Positions 21,116 to 34,472 of a DNA stretch of 64,000 nt are shown piece after piece. The stretch comes from Gordonia heveisoli (GTDB lineage Bacteria; Actinomycetota; Actinomycetes; Mycobacteriales; Mycobacteriaceae), in NCBI RefSeq assembly GCF_030315745.1, contig NZ_JASXSH010000003.1:1-64000 (forward strand), read 5' to 3'. Every line of letters begins with the position of its first letter. Position 1 is the stretch's first letter. The notes below the pieces were generated by a model. It was not told the origin of the DNA, did not search any database, and was given only the letters and a program-made list of their open reading frames with translations. Made by a program: the position numbers and the translations under genes.

Positions 21116-22117
21116 ATGGACATCGATGACCTGATGCGTCGGGCCATCGACGCCTCGTGTGCCGCGCAGGGCATCAGCTCGCCGAATCCACCGGTCGGGG
21201 CGGTCATCGCCGATGCCGGTGGTGCGGTCGTCGGCATCGGGCACACCCAGCCGCCGGGCGGCCCGCACGCCGAGGTGATGGCGCTGCGGGCAGCCGGGGC
21301 AGCGGCCCACGGCGGTACCGCGATCGTCACCCTCGAACCGTGCAATCACACCGGGAGGACCGGGCCGTGTGCGCAGGCGCTCATCGAGGCCGGTGTCGCG
21401 CAGGTCTTTTACGGTGCGCCAGACCCGAATCCGAGTGCGGCGGGGGGCGCGGTCACCCTGCGGGCCGCGGGCGTCGAGGTGCACGGCGACGTCGCACTGG
21501 CCGCGGTCGAGGCCGGGCCCCTGCGGCCGTGGCTGCATCGGCAACGGACCGGACGTCCCTACGTCACCGTCAAACTCGCGGCCGGCGTCGACGGCCGGGT
21601 CGCGGCCCCCGACGGCACCAGTCAGTGGATCACCGGGCCCGCCGCCCGCGCCCACGCCCACGAACGCCGGTCCCGGATCGACGCGATCGTCGTCGGGACG
21701 GGCACCGCCCTCGCCGACGATCCGTCGCTGACCGCCCGTCGCCCCGACGGCACCCACCTCGACCATCAGCCGGTACGTGTGGTCGTCGGCCATACCGACA
21801 TCCCCGACGGGGCGGCCGTCCGCGACGATGCGGCACCGTTCGTACAGGTACGTTCGCACGACCCGGCGGATGTGTTGGCCGCCCTCCCGGACGCACTGTG
21901 GGTCGTGGTGGAGGGCGGTCCGCAACTGATCGGAGCCTTCTTCGACGCCGGGCTCGTCGACGCGGTCGACACTTACCTCGCGCCGATGGTGCTCGGGGCG
22001 GGACGATCGGCCGTGGAGCGTACCCAGGTCACCACGCTGGCCGACGCCGACCGGTTCACCATCGGCGAGGTGCGCGTACTCGACGGCGGCGACGTCTTCC
22101 TCGGACTGACGCGCTGA
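21116..22117 (+). CDS. ribD: Bifunctional riboflavin deaminase/reductase
   Basis: Second and third steps of riboflavin synthesis from GTP. The N-terminal deaminase has the zinc motif PHAEVMAL and PCNHTGRTGPC; the C-terminal reductase is DHFR-like (RPYVTVKLAAGVDGRVAAPD; VVVEGGPQLIGAFF; VDTYLAPMVLG). 333 residues from ATG 21116, preceded by GGTGGACGAG; GTG 21104 is the alternative. It begins 27 nt after rpe. It lies upstream of the FMN riboswitch, so it escapes that control unless it has its own. Confidence 0.95.
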   Translation: MDIDDLMRRAIDASCAAQGISSPNPPVGAVIADAGGAVVGIGHTQPPGGPHAEVMALRAAGAAAHGGTAIVTLEPCNHTGRTGPCAQALIEAGVAQVFYGAPDPNPSAAGGAVTLRAAGVEVHGDVALAAVEAGPLRPWLHRQRTGRPYVTVKLAAGVDGRVAAPDGTSQWITGPAARAHAHERRSRIDAIVVGTGTALADDPSLTARRPDGTHLDHQPVRVVVGHTDIPDGAAVRDDAAPFVQVRSHDPADVLAALPDALWVVVEGGPQLIGAFFDAGLVDAVDTYLAPMVLGAGRSAVERTQVTTLADADRFTIGEVRVLDGGDVFLGLTR

Positions 22118-22234
22118 CCGATGCCGACTCATGGCCTTATCGGGTCTGTCCGGGTGGATCAAGCTCAGCGCGGTTGCACTCAGCGGGAGTTCAAGACGAC
22201 CCTGCCGAACGCGCGTGCTAGCGTCGAAGTACCA

Positions 22235-22384
22235 GTTCTCGGGGCGGGGTGTAAGTCCCCACCGGCGGTAATGAGGGCGCGGGAGACATCCGCGTCGTTG
22301 AGCCCGCGAGCGCCTGCCAAGTCAGGGTCAGCAGATTCCGGTGTGATTCCGGAGCCGACGGTCATAGTCCGGATGCGAGAGAAC
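22235..22384 (+). ncRNA. FMN riboswitch (RFN element)
   Basis: All conserved blocks are present in order: GGGGCGGGGTGTAAGTCCCC with ACCGGCGGTAATGA, AGCCCGCGAGCG, then GCAGATTCCGGTGTGATTCC, GGAGCCGACGGTCATAGTCC and GGATGCGAGAG. GTTCTC (22235-22240) pairs with GAGAAC (22379-22384) as the closing P1 stem. FMN binding should lower expression of ribE and the genes after it. The distance to the ribE ribosome site (AGGAGG, 22422-22427) is about 40 nt. That segment has no strong U-rich terminator, so translational control is more likely. Confidence 0.95.
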
Positions 22385-22432
22385 AGGCGACACAACGCCG
22401 TCCTGTCTGCTCCGAGCGAGCAGGAGGATTGC

Positions 22433-23053
22433 GTGTTCACCGGAATCGTGGAAGAGCTCGGCGAGATCGCCGCCCGCGAAGAACTCCCGGATGCCGCTCG
22501 GATCACCGTCCGCGGCCCCCTCGTCACCAGCGATGCGTCCTACGGCGACTCGATCGCGGTCAACGGCGTCTGCCTGACCGTCGTCGAACAGGGTCCCGAC
22601 ACCTTCACCGTCGACGTCATGGCCGAAACCCTGCGTCGCAGTTCGCTGGCCGAACTCGGCGTCGGAAGCCGGGTCAACCTGGAACGCGCGATGCCCGCGA
22701 CCGGCCGATTCGGGGGCCATATCGTGCAGGGCCACGTCGACGGAACGGGTGAGGTCATCTCGGTGTCGCCGTCGGAGCACTGGACAGTGGTAAGGATTGC
22801 GGTGCCCGCGGCGTTGACCCGCTATCTGGTGGAAAAAGGATCGATCACCGTCGACGGCGTGTCCCTGACCGTCGCCGCGGTGGGTGACGGCGATCCGTCG
22901 TGGTTCGAGATCTCACTGATCCCGACGACGCTGTCGGAGACGAATCTCGGTGCGGCGACGCCGGGTACCGTCGTCAACCTGGAAGTCGACGTCATCGCGA
23001 AGTATGTGGAGCGGATGCATCCCTCCACGCGCGGCGTCCTGGAAGCGAAGTGA
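22433..23053 (+). CDS. ribE: Riboflavin synthase alpha subunit
   Basis: Dismutates two 6,7-dimethyl-8-ribityllumazines to riboflavin (called ribC in mycobacteria). The 206-residue protein has the internal duplication of the family: first half MFTGIVEELGEIAA to NGVCLTVV, second half GRFGGHIVQGHVDGTGEV to DGVSLTVAAV. The SLIPTTLSETNL and NLEVDVIAKYVERM motifs close it. GTG 22433 has AGGAGG 5 nt upstream. First gene after the FMN riboswitch. Confidence 0.97.
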   Translation: MFTGIVEELGEIAAREELPDAARITVRGPLVTSDASYGDSIAVNGVCLTVVEQGPDTFTVDVMAETLRRSSLAELGVGSRVNLERAMPATGRFGGHIVQGHVDGTGEVISVSPSEHWTVVRIAVPAALTRYLVEKGSITVDGVSLTVAAVGDGDPSWFEISLIPTTLSETNLGAATPGTVVNLEVDVIAKYVERMHPSTRGVLEAK

Positions 23054-25457
<2,404 letters not shown>

Positions 25458-25520
25458 TCTCCAGCGGGCTCGACGCGGTAGTGCTCGGGGTTGTCGGCGG
25501 CGGCGACTAACGTGGTGGGC

Positions 25521-27638
25521 GTGGCCGACCCGACAACCTACCGTCCCGCGCCCGGGACGATCCCCACCGATCCGGGTGTGTACCGGTTCCGTGATCAGCA
25601 CGGTCGGGTCATCTACGTCGGCAAGGCGAAGAGCCTGCGGTCGCGGTTGACGTCCTATTTCGCCGACATCGCCTCGTTGCACCCGCGGACCCGTCAGATG
25701 GTGACCACCGCGGCGTCGGTGGAATGGACCGTCGTCGGCACCGAGGTCGAGGCACTCCAGTTGGAGTACAACTGGATCAAGGAATTCGATCCCCGGTTCA
25801 ACGTCCGCTATCGCGACGACAAGACGTATCCGATGCTGGCGGTGACCCTCAACGAGGAGTATCCGCGGATCTTCGTCTATCGCGGACCCCGACGCCGTGG
25901 TGTGCGCTATTTCGGGCCGTACTCACATGCGTGGGCGATCCGCGAGACCGTCGATCTGCTGACCCGTGTCTTCCCGGCCCGCACCTGCTCGGCCGGGGTC
26001 TTCAAACGGCACCGCCAGATCGACCGGCCGTGTCTGCTCGGCTACATCGACAAATGTGCCGCGCCCTGTGTCGAACGGGTGGATGCGGCGGCGCACCGGG
26101 ACATCGTCGACGACTTCTGCGACTTCCTGGCCGGTCGTACCGACCAGATGATCCGGCGGCTCGAACGCGACATGACCGCGGCCGCCGAGGAACTCGACTT
26201 CGAGCGGGCCGCACGACTCCGAGACGACATCAACGCGTTGCGGCGCGCGGTGGAGAAGCAGTCGGTGGTCCTCGGGGATGGCACCGACGCCGACGTCGTC
26301 GCGTTCGCCGGGGACGACCTGGAGATGTCGGTGCAGATCTTCCACGTCCGGGACGGGCGTGTCCGTGGACAGCGTGGCTGGGTGGTCGAACGTTCCGACC
26401 ACGGGTCGGTCGGCGACATGGTCTCGGAGTTCCTCACCCAGTTCTACGGTGAGCAGGCGGATCTGGATTCCACGGTGGCCATCGCCGCCGACCGAGTGCA
26501 CGGCGAGTCGGTGCCGCGCGAGGTCCTGGTCCCCGAACTGCCCTCCGACGCCGCCGAATTGGAGGAGTGGCTGTCGAGGCTGCGGGGGAGCCGGGTGCGG
26601 GTACGGGTGCCCCAGCGCGGGGACAAGAAGGCGCTGTTCGAAACGGTTGAACGCAACGCGGGCGAGGCGCTGACACAGCACAAACTGCGTCGCGCCGGCG
26701 ACCTCACCACCCGCTCGGCGGCGCTGACCGAACTCCAGGAATCGTTGAGTCTGGACCAGGCGCCGCTGCGGATCGAGTGCATCGACGTCTCGCATGTGCA
26801 GGGCACCGATGTCGTCGCCTCGCTGGTCGTCTTCGAGGACGGGCTGCCACGCAAATCCGACTATCGGCATTACGCCATCCGGCACGCGGCCGGTGACGGC
26901 CGTTCCGACGACGTCGCCTCGATCGCCGAGGTCACCCGACGTCGGTTCCTGCGGCATCGGGCCGATCAGGAACCGGCCGGGATGTCCCCGGATCCGGTAC
27001 ACGCGAATCCGGTCTCCGCAGAACAGGATCGCGGAACCACGGTGACCGACAACATCGCACCGGCGATCCCCAAGAAGTTCGCCTACCCGCCCAACCTGTT
27101 CGTCGTCGACGGTGGCGCACCGCAGGTGCAGGCTGCGGCGGCGGTGCTCGACGAACTCGGGGTGACCGATGTGTCGGTGGTCGGACTCGCGAAACGTCTG
27201 GAAGAGGTGTGGATACCCGACGACGACGATCCGGTGATTCTGCCGCGGTCGAGCGAAGCGTTGTTCCTGCTGCAGCGTGTGCGCGATGAGGCACACCGGT
27301 TCGCGATCACCTTCCACCGCAGCAAACGCAGCAAACGCATGACGGAGTCGGTGCTCGACGGGGTGCCGGGACTCGGGCGGGCGCGCCGCACCGCACTCGT
27401 CACCCACTTCGGCTCGGTGGCGCGACTCCGTGAGGCATCCTTGGAGGACATCTCCGCGGTGCCCGGCATCGGCATCGCCACCGCCCGCGCGGTGGCGCAG
27501 GCGGTCCGGGGTGATGACGGTGAGGATGCCGACACCGGGAGCCCAGACACCGGGAGCCCAGACACAGGGAGCACAGACGACACCGAAACCGGCGGTGCGG
27601 ACACCGCAGCATCCGCATCGCGGCCGACGGGAGAGTAG
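25521..27638 (+). CDS. uvrC: Excinuclease ABC subunit C
   Basis: Makes both incisions in nucleotide excision repair. The 705 residues include the GIY-YIG domain ([20 protein letters not shown]) and the UVR helix pair ([20 protein letters not shown]). The RNase H-like nuclease region follows ([29 protein letters not shown]), then paired HhH motifs ([30 protein letters not shown]). A ~40-residue insert ([16 protein letters not shown] region) lies in the nuclease domain. The C-terminus carries a DTGSP repeat. Start GTG 25521 gives the usual [15 protein letters not shown]; a -10-like TAACGT (25508-25513) just ahead suggests a leaderless mRNA. TTG 25491 is a longer option. Confidence 0.96.
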   Translation: MADPTTYRPAPGTIPTDPGVYRFRDQHGRVIYVGKAKSLRSRLTSYFADIASLHPRTRQMVTTAASVEWTVVGTEVEALQLEYNWIKEFDPRFNVRYRDDKTYPMLAVTLNEEYPRIFVYRGPRRRGVRYFGPYSHAWAIRETVDLLTRVFPARTCSAGVFKRHRQIDRPCLLGYIDKCAAPCVERVDAAAHRDIVDDFCDFLAGRTDQMIRRLERDMTAAAEELDFERAARLRDDINALRRAVEKQSVVLGDGTDADVVAFAGDDLEMSVQIFHVRDGRVRGQRGWVVERSDHGSVGDMVSEFLTQFYGEQADLDSTVAIAADRVHGESVPREVLVPELPSDAAELEEWLSRLRGSRVRVRVPQRGDKKALFETVERNAGEALTQHKLRRAGDLTTRSAALTELQESLSLDQAPLRIECIDVSHVQGTDVVASLVVFEDGLPRKSDYRHYAIRHAAGDGRSDDVASIAEVTRRRFLRHRADQEPAGMSPDPVHANPVSAEQDRGTTVTDNIAPAIPKKFAYPPNLFVVDGGAPQVQAAAAVLDELGVTDVSVVGLAKRLEEVWIPDDDDPVILPRSSEALFLLQRVRDEAHRFAITFHRSKRSKRMTESVLDGVPGLGRARRTALVTHFGSVARLREASLEDISAVPGIGIATARAVAQAVRGDDGEDADTGSPDTGSPDTGSTDDTETGGADTAASASRPTGE
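27531..27575 (+). repeat. Three 15-bp tandem repeats in the uvrC tail
   Basis: The unit GACACCGGGAGCCCA occurs twice exactly and once with three changes. It encodes [15 protein letters not shown], a disordered tail after the HhH domain. Confidence 0.9.
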
Positions 27639-27649
27639 GGGAGACACGG

Positions 27650-28606
27650 GTGGTAGCCGATCCAGGGACAGGCGGAACCGGTCCGGCCGGCGCGGATGCG
27701 CGCGCGGCGCATGAGGATTCGGGTGGCGACGAGTTGGTTGTGTTGTTCGTCACCGGCATGTCCGGCGCCGGGCGTTCGACCGCGGCCAACATTCTCGAGG
27801 ACGACGGATGGTATGTCGCCGACAATGTGCCGCCCTCGCTCATCTCGTCGATGGTCGAGATGGTGGGTAACGCCGATCCGTCGGTGAGCAAGCTGGCGCT
27901 GGTGGTGCGGGCGTCGGCCCCCGGGCTGGCCAACGAACTCGAGGGATTGCGTGACGGTCTGGAGCGGGGCGGAATCGTCACCAAACTGCTCTACCTCGAT
28001 GCCACCGACCAGGCACTGGTCCGTCGTTTCGAGCAGGTGCGTCGCCGACATCCGTTGCAGGGACGGGAAACCCTGGTGGAAGGGATTGCGCGGGAACGCG
28101 CGATCCTGGCCCCGATCAAGAATGTCGCGGACCTCGTCGTGGAGACGTCTGCGCTGACCGTGGCGAAACTGCGTGACGTGGTGGAGGGCGCCTATCCGAA
28201 CACGGGCAACCGCCTGTCGATCGCGGTGCAGTCCTTCGGATTCAAGTACGGACTGCCCATCGATTCCGACCTGGTCGCCGATGTCCGCTTCCTGCCGAAT
28301 CCGTACTGGGTCGACGAGTTACGCGAGCACAACGGCCTCGAGGCACCGGTGCGCGACTATGTTCTCGGGCAGGACGATGCCCCCTCGTTCCTCGATCACT
28401 ACACCGCCCTCATCGGCATCGTCGGTCGTGGCTACCTGCGAGAGGGTAAGCGCTACATGACGATCAGCGTCGGCTGTACCGGCGGCAAACACCGCAGTGT
28501 GGCGATCTCCGAGGAACTCGCACGCCGACTGCGCGAACGGACCGCGGCCGACGGCTCGGCCCACTACGACGTCCGGGTCCTGCATCGCGATCTGGGGCGC
28601 GAGTGA
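27650..28606 (+). CDS. rapZ: RapZ-family nucleotide-binding protein (YvcJ/Rv1421)
   Basis: 318 residues. Walker A appears as VTGMSGAGRSTAANILED, with Arg in place of the usual Lys as in other actinobacteria, followed by WYVADNVPPSL. The C-terminal RapZ domain has SFGFKYGLPIDSDLVADVRF, LPNPYW and the anion-binding GCTGGKHRSVAISEELA. In E. coli RapZ is an RNA-binding adaptor; in actinobacteria the role is less clear. The order rapZ-yvcK-whiA is widely conserved in Gram-positive bacteria. GTG 27650 lies 12 nt after uvrC; the stop overlaps yvcK (GTGA). Confidence 0.93.
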   Translation: MVADPGTGGTGPAGADARAAHEDSGGDELVVLFVTGMSGAGRSTAANILEDDGWYVADNVPPSLISSMVEMVGNADPSVSKLALVVRASAPGLANELEGLRDGLERGGIVTKLLYLDATDQALVRRFEQVRRRHPLQGRETLVEGIARERAILAPIKNVADLVVETSALTVAKLRDVVEGAYPNTGNRLSIAVQSFGFKYGLPIDSDLVADVRFLPNPYWVDELREHNGLEAPVRDYVLGQDDAPSFLDHYTALIGIVGRGYLREGKRYMTISVGCTGGKHRSVAISEELARRLRERTAADGSAHYDVRVLHRDLGRE

Positions 28607-29610
28607 GCGGGCCACGGATCGTCTCGCTGGGTGGTGGGCACGGGCTGTTCGCGACGCTGACCGCGATGCGCTACCTGAGCGAGGATGTCACCGCGGTGGT
28701 GACCGTCGCCGATGACGGCGGTTCCTCGGGCCGGCTGCGTGCCGAACTCGACATGATCCCGCCGGGTGACCTGCGGATGGCGATGGTGGCATTGATGGCC
28801 GCTCCCGCTGTGTTGGAAGAGTTTGCCGAACAAGGAGATTCCGGGTCGGAGGCGGCTCGCCGGCACAGTCTGTGGGCGCAGGCAATGCAGCATCGTCTGG
28901 GCGGGCGTGGCGCCCTCGCCGGTCATCCGATCGGCAATCTGCTGCTCGCCGGGCTGGCCGAGATGCTCGGCGACACGGTCGCGGCGCTCGACGAACTGCG
29001 GGTGGCCTTCGGGATCGTCGGACGGGTGCTCCCGATGTCGACGGTGCCGCTGGAGATCGAGGCCGACGTCTCCGGTCTGGAGTCCGATCCCCGGATCAGC
29101 CGCAACATCCGCGGACAGGTCGCGGTGGCCACTACTCCGGGCAAGGTCCGGCGGGTGCGGGTGCTGCCCGCGGACCCGCCCGCCTGCGCCGATGCGATCG
29201 CCGCGATCGAAGCGGCCGACCTGGTCACGCTGGGGCCAGGGTCGTGGTTCTCCAGTGTCATCCCGCACGTCTTGGTGCCGGAGCAGCGAAAAGCGCTGCA
29301 GCGTACCAATGCTCGTAAGGTGCTGATCGTCAATCTCGCGCCCGAGCCGGGGGAGACACCGGGGTTCTCGGTCGAGCGGCACCTGCATGTACTACACGCC
29401 CATGCCGATCGGGTGAGTGTCGATCACGTCCTCGTCGACGCCGCCTCGGTGCCCGCCGGACGTGAGCGCGATCACCTCGTCCGGGCTGCCGACCTCTTCG
29501 GTGCGGAGCTGATCGTCGGGGACGTCGCGGTGCCGGGCAGACAGACCCACGACCCGGCGAAAGTTGCCGCCCTGGTGAAGGAACTGTGCGAACGTGAATC
29601 GACCCGATAG
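28603..29610 (+). CDS. yvcK: Gluconeogenesis factor / CuvA family protein (YvcK, Rv1422)
   Basis: 335 residues, CofD-like fold: IVSLGGGHGLFATLTAMRYL, VTVADDGGSSGRLR, IPPGDLRMAMVALM, GHPIGNLLLAGL and GPGSWFSSVIPHVLV. YvcK/CuvA proteins bind UDP-sugars and affect cell envelope growth and carbon use; the mycobacterial protein is a PknB target. That knowledge is from the family; only the fold motifs are seen here. GTG 28603 overlaps the rapZ stop. A strong hairpin follows, so the uvrC-rapZ-yvcK unit may end here. Confidence 0.92.
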   Translation: MSGPRIVSLGGGHGLFATLTAMRYLSEDVTAVVTVADDGGSSGRLRAELDMIPPGDLRMAMVALMAAPAVLEEFAEQGDSGSEAARRHSLWAQAMQHRLGGRGALAGHPIGNLLLAGLAEMLGDTVAALDELRVAFGIVGRVLPMSTVPLEIEADVSGLESDPRISRNIRGQVAVATTPGKVRRVRVLPADPPACADAIAAIEAADLVTLGPGSWFSSVIPHVLVPEQRKALQRTNARKVLIVNLAPEPGETPGFSVERHLHVLHAHADRVSVDHVLVDAASVPAGRERDHLVRAADLFGAELIVGDVAVPGRQTHDPAKVAALVKELCERESTR

Positions 29611-29623
29611 GCTTGCCGGGCGA

Positions 29624-29646
29624 CGGGGGCCGATCATCGGCCCCCG
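29624..29646 (+). terminator. Strong hairpin after yvcK
   Basis: CGGGGGCCGA (29624-29633) and TCGGCCCCCG (29637-29646) form a perfect 10-bp stem around a TCA loop. No U-tract follows, as is common in high-GC actinobacteria. whiA begins 117 nt later, with a possible promoter TTGGAC-N18-CAGGAT around 29709-29737. Confidence 0.75.
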
Positions 29647-29762
29647 CAAATGACAAGTCGCCACGGGTGCTGCCCATGTTTGGCAGGCTTGGTGGATCGG
29701 GGTCGCCTTGGACGTTTCGTGTGGAATCGCCCAGGATCTCGCGAGAGTGAGGAGGACCCCAG

Positions 29763-30767
29763 GTGAAAGGAGGACCGGGACCGGTGGCGATGACCGCGGC
29801 GGTGAAAGATGAACTCAGTCGCCTGGTGGTGACGCAGGTGAGTTGTCGGAGGGCCGAGGTGTCGGCGCTACTGCGCTTTGCCGGTGGTCTGCATATCGTG
29901 GCCGGACGCGTCGTCGTCGAGGCCGAGGTCGATATGGGCAATGTCGCGCGGCGGCTACGACGCGAGATCCACGACCTGTACGGCTACGGCTCCGACGTCC
30001 ACGTGTTGCGTGGCGGCGGACTCCGCAAGTCCGCCCGCTACATCGTGCGCGTCACCAAAGATGGTGAGGGGCTCGCCCGGCAGACCGGTCTGCTGGATCT
30101 GCGGGGTCGCCCGGTTCGCGGACTGCCCGCCCAGGTGGTCGGTGGCAGTGTCGCCGACGCCGAGGCCGCCTGGCGTGGTGCGTTCCTGGCGCACGGGTCG
30201 CTGACCGAGCCGGGCCGGTCGTCGGCGCTGGAGGTCAGCTGCCCGGGACCGGAGGCCGCGTTGGCACTCGTCGGTGCGGCACGTCGGCTCGGGGTGACCG
30301 CCAAAGCTCGCGAGGTCCGCGGTGCCGACCGTGTCGTGATCCGCGACGGTGAGGCCATCGGTGCATTGCTCACACGTATGGGTGCCCACGACACCCGCCT
30401 GGTCTGGGAGGAACGGCGCATGCGCCGCGAGGTGCGGGCGACGGCCAACCGGCTCGCCAACTTCGACGACGCCAACCTGCGCCGCTCGGCGCGCGCCGCG
30501 GTCGCGGCGGCGGCCCGGGTCGAACGCGCGCTGGAGATCCTGGGTGACGAGGTACCCGACCATCTGATCGCCGCCGGACAGCTGCGCATCACCCATCGAC
30601 AGGCATCGTTGGAGGAACTCGGCCAGCTCGCCGACCCGCCGATGACCAAGGATGCGGTGGCCGGACGCATTCGGCGGCTGCTGTCGATGGCAGATAAGAA
30701 GGCGCGGACCGAGGGGATTCCGGACACCGAGTCGGCGGTCACCTCGGAACTGCTCGACGAGGCCTGA
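29763..30767 (+). CDS. whiA: Sporulation/cell-division regulator WhiA
   Basis: 334 residues. N-terminal LAGLIDADG-like domain ([19 protein letters not shown] to [20 protein letters not shown]) and C-terminal DNA-binding HTH ([20 protein letters not shown], then [14 protein letters not shown]). WhiA is a DNA-binding regulator of division genes in Streptomyces and is conserved in non-sporulating relatives. Start choice: GTG 29763 has GGAGG 7 nt upstream; a second AGGAGG (29768-29773) precedes GTG 29784 and ATG 29790, and ATG 29790 matches the usual N-terminus. Confidence 0.95.
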   Translation: MKGGPGPVAMTAAVKDELSRLVVTQVSCRRAEVSALLRFAGGLHIVAGRVVVEAEVDMGNVARRLRREIHDLYGYGSDVHVLRGGGLRKSARYIVRVTKDGEGLARQTGLLDLRGRPVRGLPAQVVGGSVADAEAAWRGAFLAHGSLTEPGRSSALEVSCPGPEAALALVGAARRLGVTAKAREVRGADRVVIRDGEAIGALLTRMGAHDTRLVWEERRMRREVRATANRLANFDDANLRRSARAAVAAAARVERALEILGDEVPDHLIAAGQLRITHRQASLEELGQLADPPMTKDAVAGRIRRLLSMADKKARTEGIPDTESAVTSELLDEA

Positions 30768-30788
30768 GGTCCCCGGGCCTGCGCCTAT

Positions 30789-30812
30789 CCGGACCTCGAT
30801 ATGCCGGTCCGG
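30789..30812 (+). terminator. Hairpin after whiA
   Basis: CCGGACC (30789-30795) and GGTCCGG (30806-30812) form a 7-bp perfect stem with a 10-nt loop, 21 nt after the whiA stop. No U-tract. Directly downstream TAGGCT (30824-30829) could be the -10 box for gap. Confidence 0.6.
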
Positions 30813-30918
30813 GATCGGCCTACTAGGCTGGGCGTTGGCGTGCGCGCGACACCCGGTCCACAACGTGGTAAGCGGGCACAACGACTCGGCCACACGGCTT
30901 GACGATGAAACCGTTTAA

Positions 30919-31950
<1,032 letters not shown>

Positions 31951-31981
31951 CGCGCCTGCTACGCGAGGAGAGAACGCAACA

Positions 31982-33193
31982 ATGGGTGTACCCACACTGA
32001 ATGACCTTCTGGCCGAAGGCGTTTCGGGGCGCGGTGTGCTGGTCCGATCGGATTTCAACGTGCCGCTCGACGGCACCGAGATCACCGATCCGGGCCGCAT
32101 TCTGGCCTCCGTGCCGACCCTGTCCGCGCTGATCGACGCGGGTGCGAAGGTGATCATCACCGCGCATCTGGGCCGACCCAAGGGCGAACCGGATCCGAAG
32201 TTCTCGCTGGCCCCGGTCGCCGCGCGACTGGGTGCCGAACTGGGCCGCAACGTGCAGCTGGCCGGCGATGTCGTCGGTACCGATGCACTGGCCCGGGCCG
32301 AGGGCCTGACCGACGGCGATGTCCTCCTGCTGGAGAACATCCGCTTCGATCCGCGCGAGACCTCCAAGGACGAGGCCGAGCGTGAGTCGCTGGCCAAGGC
32401 TCTGGTGGAACTGGTCGGCGACGACGGCGCCTTCGTGTCCGACGGCTTCGGTGTGGTGCACCGCAAGCAGGCCTCGGTCTACGACGTCGCGAAGCTGCTG
32501 CCGCATTACGCGGGCAAGCTGGTCGAGGCCGAGGTCGACGTGCTCTCCAAGCTCACCACCGAGGTCGCACGGCCCTATGCCGTCGTCCTCGGTGGGTCGA
32601 AGGTGTCCGACAAACTCGGCGTGATCGAGGCACTGGCTCCCAAGGTCGACACGCTGGTCATCGGCGGCGGCATGGCCTTCACCTTCTTGGCCGCACAGGG
32701 CCATTCGGTGGGAACCTCGCTGCTGCAGGAAGACCAGATCGACGTCTGTAAAGACCTGCTCGATCGGTTCGGCGACGTCATCCACCTGCCGCAGGACGTC
32801 ATCGTCGCGGACAAGTTCGCCGCCGACGCACAGGCGGAGACCGTGACCGTCGACGCGATCCCCGACGGCTGGATGGGTCTGGACATCGGTCCCGAGTCGG
32901 TCAAGCGGTTCGCGGCAGTGCTGTCCGGCGCGCAGACCATCTTCTGGAACGGCCCGTCGGGTGTGTTCGAGTTCGAGAAGTTCGCCGCCGGTACCCGCGG
33001 TGTGGCCGAAGCGATCGCCGCGACCACCGGCAACGGGGCGTTCACCGTCGTCGGTGGTGGTGACTCGGCAGCCGCCGTGCGCACCCTGGGGCTGCCGGAT
33101 TCGGACTTCTCACACATCTCGACCGGCGGCGGCGCGTCGCTGGAATACCTCGAGGGCAAGGAACTGCCCGGGCTGAAAGTGCTGGAGAGTTGA
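31982..33193 (+). CDS. pgk: Phosphoglycerate kinase
   Basis: Transfers phosphate from 1,3-bisphosphoglycerate to ADP. 403 residues: [58 protein letters not shown], and the nucleotide-binding [15 protein letters not shown] and [23 protein letters not shown] 31982 lies 31 nt after gap with GAGGAG upstream. The stop overlaps tpiA (TGATG). Confidence 0.98.
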   Translation: MGVPTLNDLLAEGVSGRGVLVRSDFNVPLDGTEITDPGRILASVPTLSALIDAGAKVIITAHLGRPKGEPDPKFSLAPVAARLGAELGRNVQLAGDVVGTDALARAEGLTDGDVLLLENIRFDPRETSKDEAERESLAKALVELVGDDGAFVSDGFGVVHRKQASVYDVAKLLPHYAGKLVEAEVDVLSKLTTEVARPYAVVLGGSKVSDKLGVIEALAPKVDTLVIGGGMAFTFLAAQGHSVGTSLLQEDQIDVCKDLLDRFGDVIHLPQDVIVADKFAADAQAETVTVDAIPDGWMGLDIGPESVKRFAAVLSGAQTIFWNGPSGVFEFEKFAAGTRGVAEAIAATTGNGAFTVVGGGDSAAAVRTLGLPDSDFSHISTGGGASLEYLEGKELPGLKVLES

Positions 33194-33984
33194 TGGCGAG
33201 TGCACGTAAGCCCCTGATCGCGGGCAACTGGAAGATGAATCTGAATCACCTCGAGGCCATCGCCCTGGTGCAGAAGATCGCTTTCGCGCTGCCCGCGAAG
33301 TACTTCGACAAGGTCGACGTGACGGTGATCCCGCCGTTCACCGACATCCGCAGCGTGCAGACCGTCGTCGACGGGGACAAACTGCTGCTCACCTACGGTG
33401 CGCAGGATCTGTCCGCGCACGATTCGGGTGCGTACACCGGCGAGATCAGCGGTGCTTTCCTGGCCAAGCTGGGCTGCACCTTCGTCGTCGTCGGCCACTC
33501 CGAGCGGCGCACGCTGCACGGGGAGACCGACGAGGTCGTGCTGGCCAAGACCAAGGCGGCACTCAAACACGGCCTCACGCCGATCGTGTGCATCGGCGAA
33601 GGACTCGACATCCGTGAGTCCGGTGAGCACGTCGCCTACAACGTGGCCCAGCTCAAGGGTTCGCTCGCCGGTCTGACCACCGAGGAGATCGCCAAGCTGG
33701 TCGTCGCGTACGAGCCGGTGTGGGCGATCGGCACCGGCCGGGTGGCCAGTGCTCAGGATGCGCAGGAGGTGTGCGCGGCCGTGCGCGGCGCACTCGCCGA
33801 ACTCGCCGACGAGGCCACCGCCGCGTCGGTGCGGGTGCTCTACGGCGGCTCGGTGAACGCCAAGAACGTCGGCGACATCGTCGGCCAGACCGACGTCGAC
33901 GGTGCACTCGTCGGCGGTGCATCCCTCAAGTCCGACGAATTCGCCACCCTGTCCGCGATCGCTGCGGGCGGGCCGCTGCCCTGA
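33193..33984 (+). CDS. tpiA: Triosephosphate isomerase
   Basis: Interconverts dihydroxyacetone phosphate and glyceraldehyde 3-phosphate. 263 residues: [17 protein letters not shown] (catalytic Lys in NWKMN), [14 protein letters not shown] (His), [11 protein letters not shown] (Glu) and [14 protein letters not shown] 33193 overlaps the pgk stop; TTG 33190 is a less likely start. Confidence 0.98.
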   Translation: MASARKPLIAGNWKMNLNHLEAIALVQKIAFALPAKYFDKVDVTVIPPFTDIRSVQTVVDGDKLLLTYGAQDLSAHDSGAYTGEISGAFLAKLGCTFVVVGHSERRTLHGETDEVVLAKTKAALKHGLTPIVCIGEGLDIRESGEHVAYNVAQLKGSLAGLTTEEIAKLVVAYEPVWAIGTGRVASAQDAQEVCAAVRGALAELADEATAASVRVLYGGSVNAKNVGDIVGQTDVDGALVGGASLKSDEFATLSAIAAGGPLP

Positions 33985-34096
33985 TCGCGCGATACCACGC
34001 GTACACTGTGGCAGGTTGATCTCCGGGTGACCGGCGATCGGCCTGCCATCAGTGTGAACGGCAACAGACTTCCAACCAGAACAGGACCTTCGACCA

Positions 34097-34336
34097 GTGT
34101 CAGTGGAAACCGGCCTTGATATCGGATTGATCGTGACCAGTGTGCTGACGATCGTGTTGGTCTTGCTGCACCGCGGCAAGGGCGGCGGCCTGTCGTCGCT
34201 GTTCGGCGGCGGCGTGCAGTCGAGCCTGTCCGGGTCGAGTGTCGTCGAACGCAACCTGGACCGCCTGACCGTCTTCGTCGGTTTGATCTGGTTCATCCTG
34301 ATCATCGGCGTCGGCGTCAACATCAAGCTTTCCTGA
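34097..34336 (+). CDS. secG: Preprotein translocase subunit SecG
   Basis: 79 residues with two membrane segments (IGLIVTSVLTIVLVLLHRG and LTVFVGLIWFILIIGVGVNI) around a Gly/Ser-rich loop (GGGLSSLFGGGVQSSLSGSS), the usual SecG form. It joins SecYE in the export channel. The 112-nt gap after tpiA contains a -10-like TACACT (34002-34007), so secG may have its own promoter. Confidence 0.95.
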   Translation: MSVETGLDIGLIVTSVLTIVLVLLHRGKGGGLSSLFGGGVQSSLSGSSVVERNLDRLTVFVGLIWFILIIGVGVNIKLS

Positions 34337-34341
34337 TACCT

Positions 34342-34405
34342 GCCGGCGTGTGCGCCGGCGAGACGTTCCGCACGAGACCCGGTGGCCGATGGCCGCCGGG
34401 TCTCG
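34342..34405 (+). terminator. Double hairpin terminator after secG
   Basis: First hairpin: GCCGGCG/CGCCGGC (34342-34348/34353-34359), 7 bp with loop TGTG. Second: 34373-34405, a 15-bp stem (one T-G pair) starting CGAGACCCGG and closing on a GAT loop. The second is among the strongest hairpins in the window and should end the gap-pgk-tpiA-secG transcript. Confidence 0.85.
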
Positions 34406-34460
34406 TCGTGTGTGAGCAGGTAGGCGTCCGCTCCGAGATGCCGGGGCATGGTGAAACCGG

Positions 34461-34466
34461 GATACT
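34461..34466 (+). promoter_or_regulatory. -10 box for a leaderless ppc transcript
   Basis: GATACT ends 6 nt before ATG 34473, so transcription would start on the start codon. Its position right after the double terminator supports a separate ppc transcript. Confidence 0.5.
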
Positions 34467-34472
34467 GGACCA

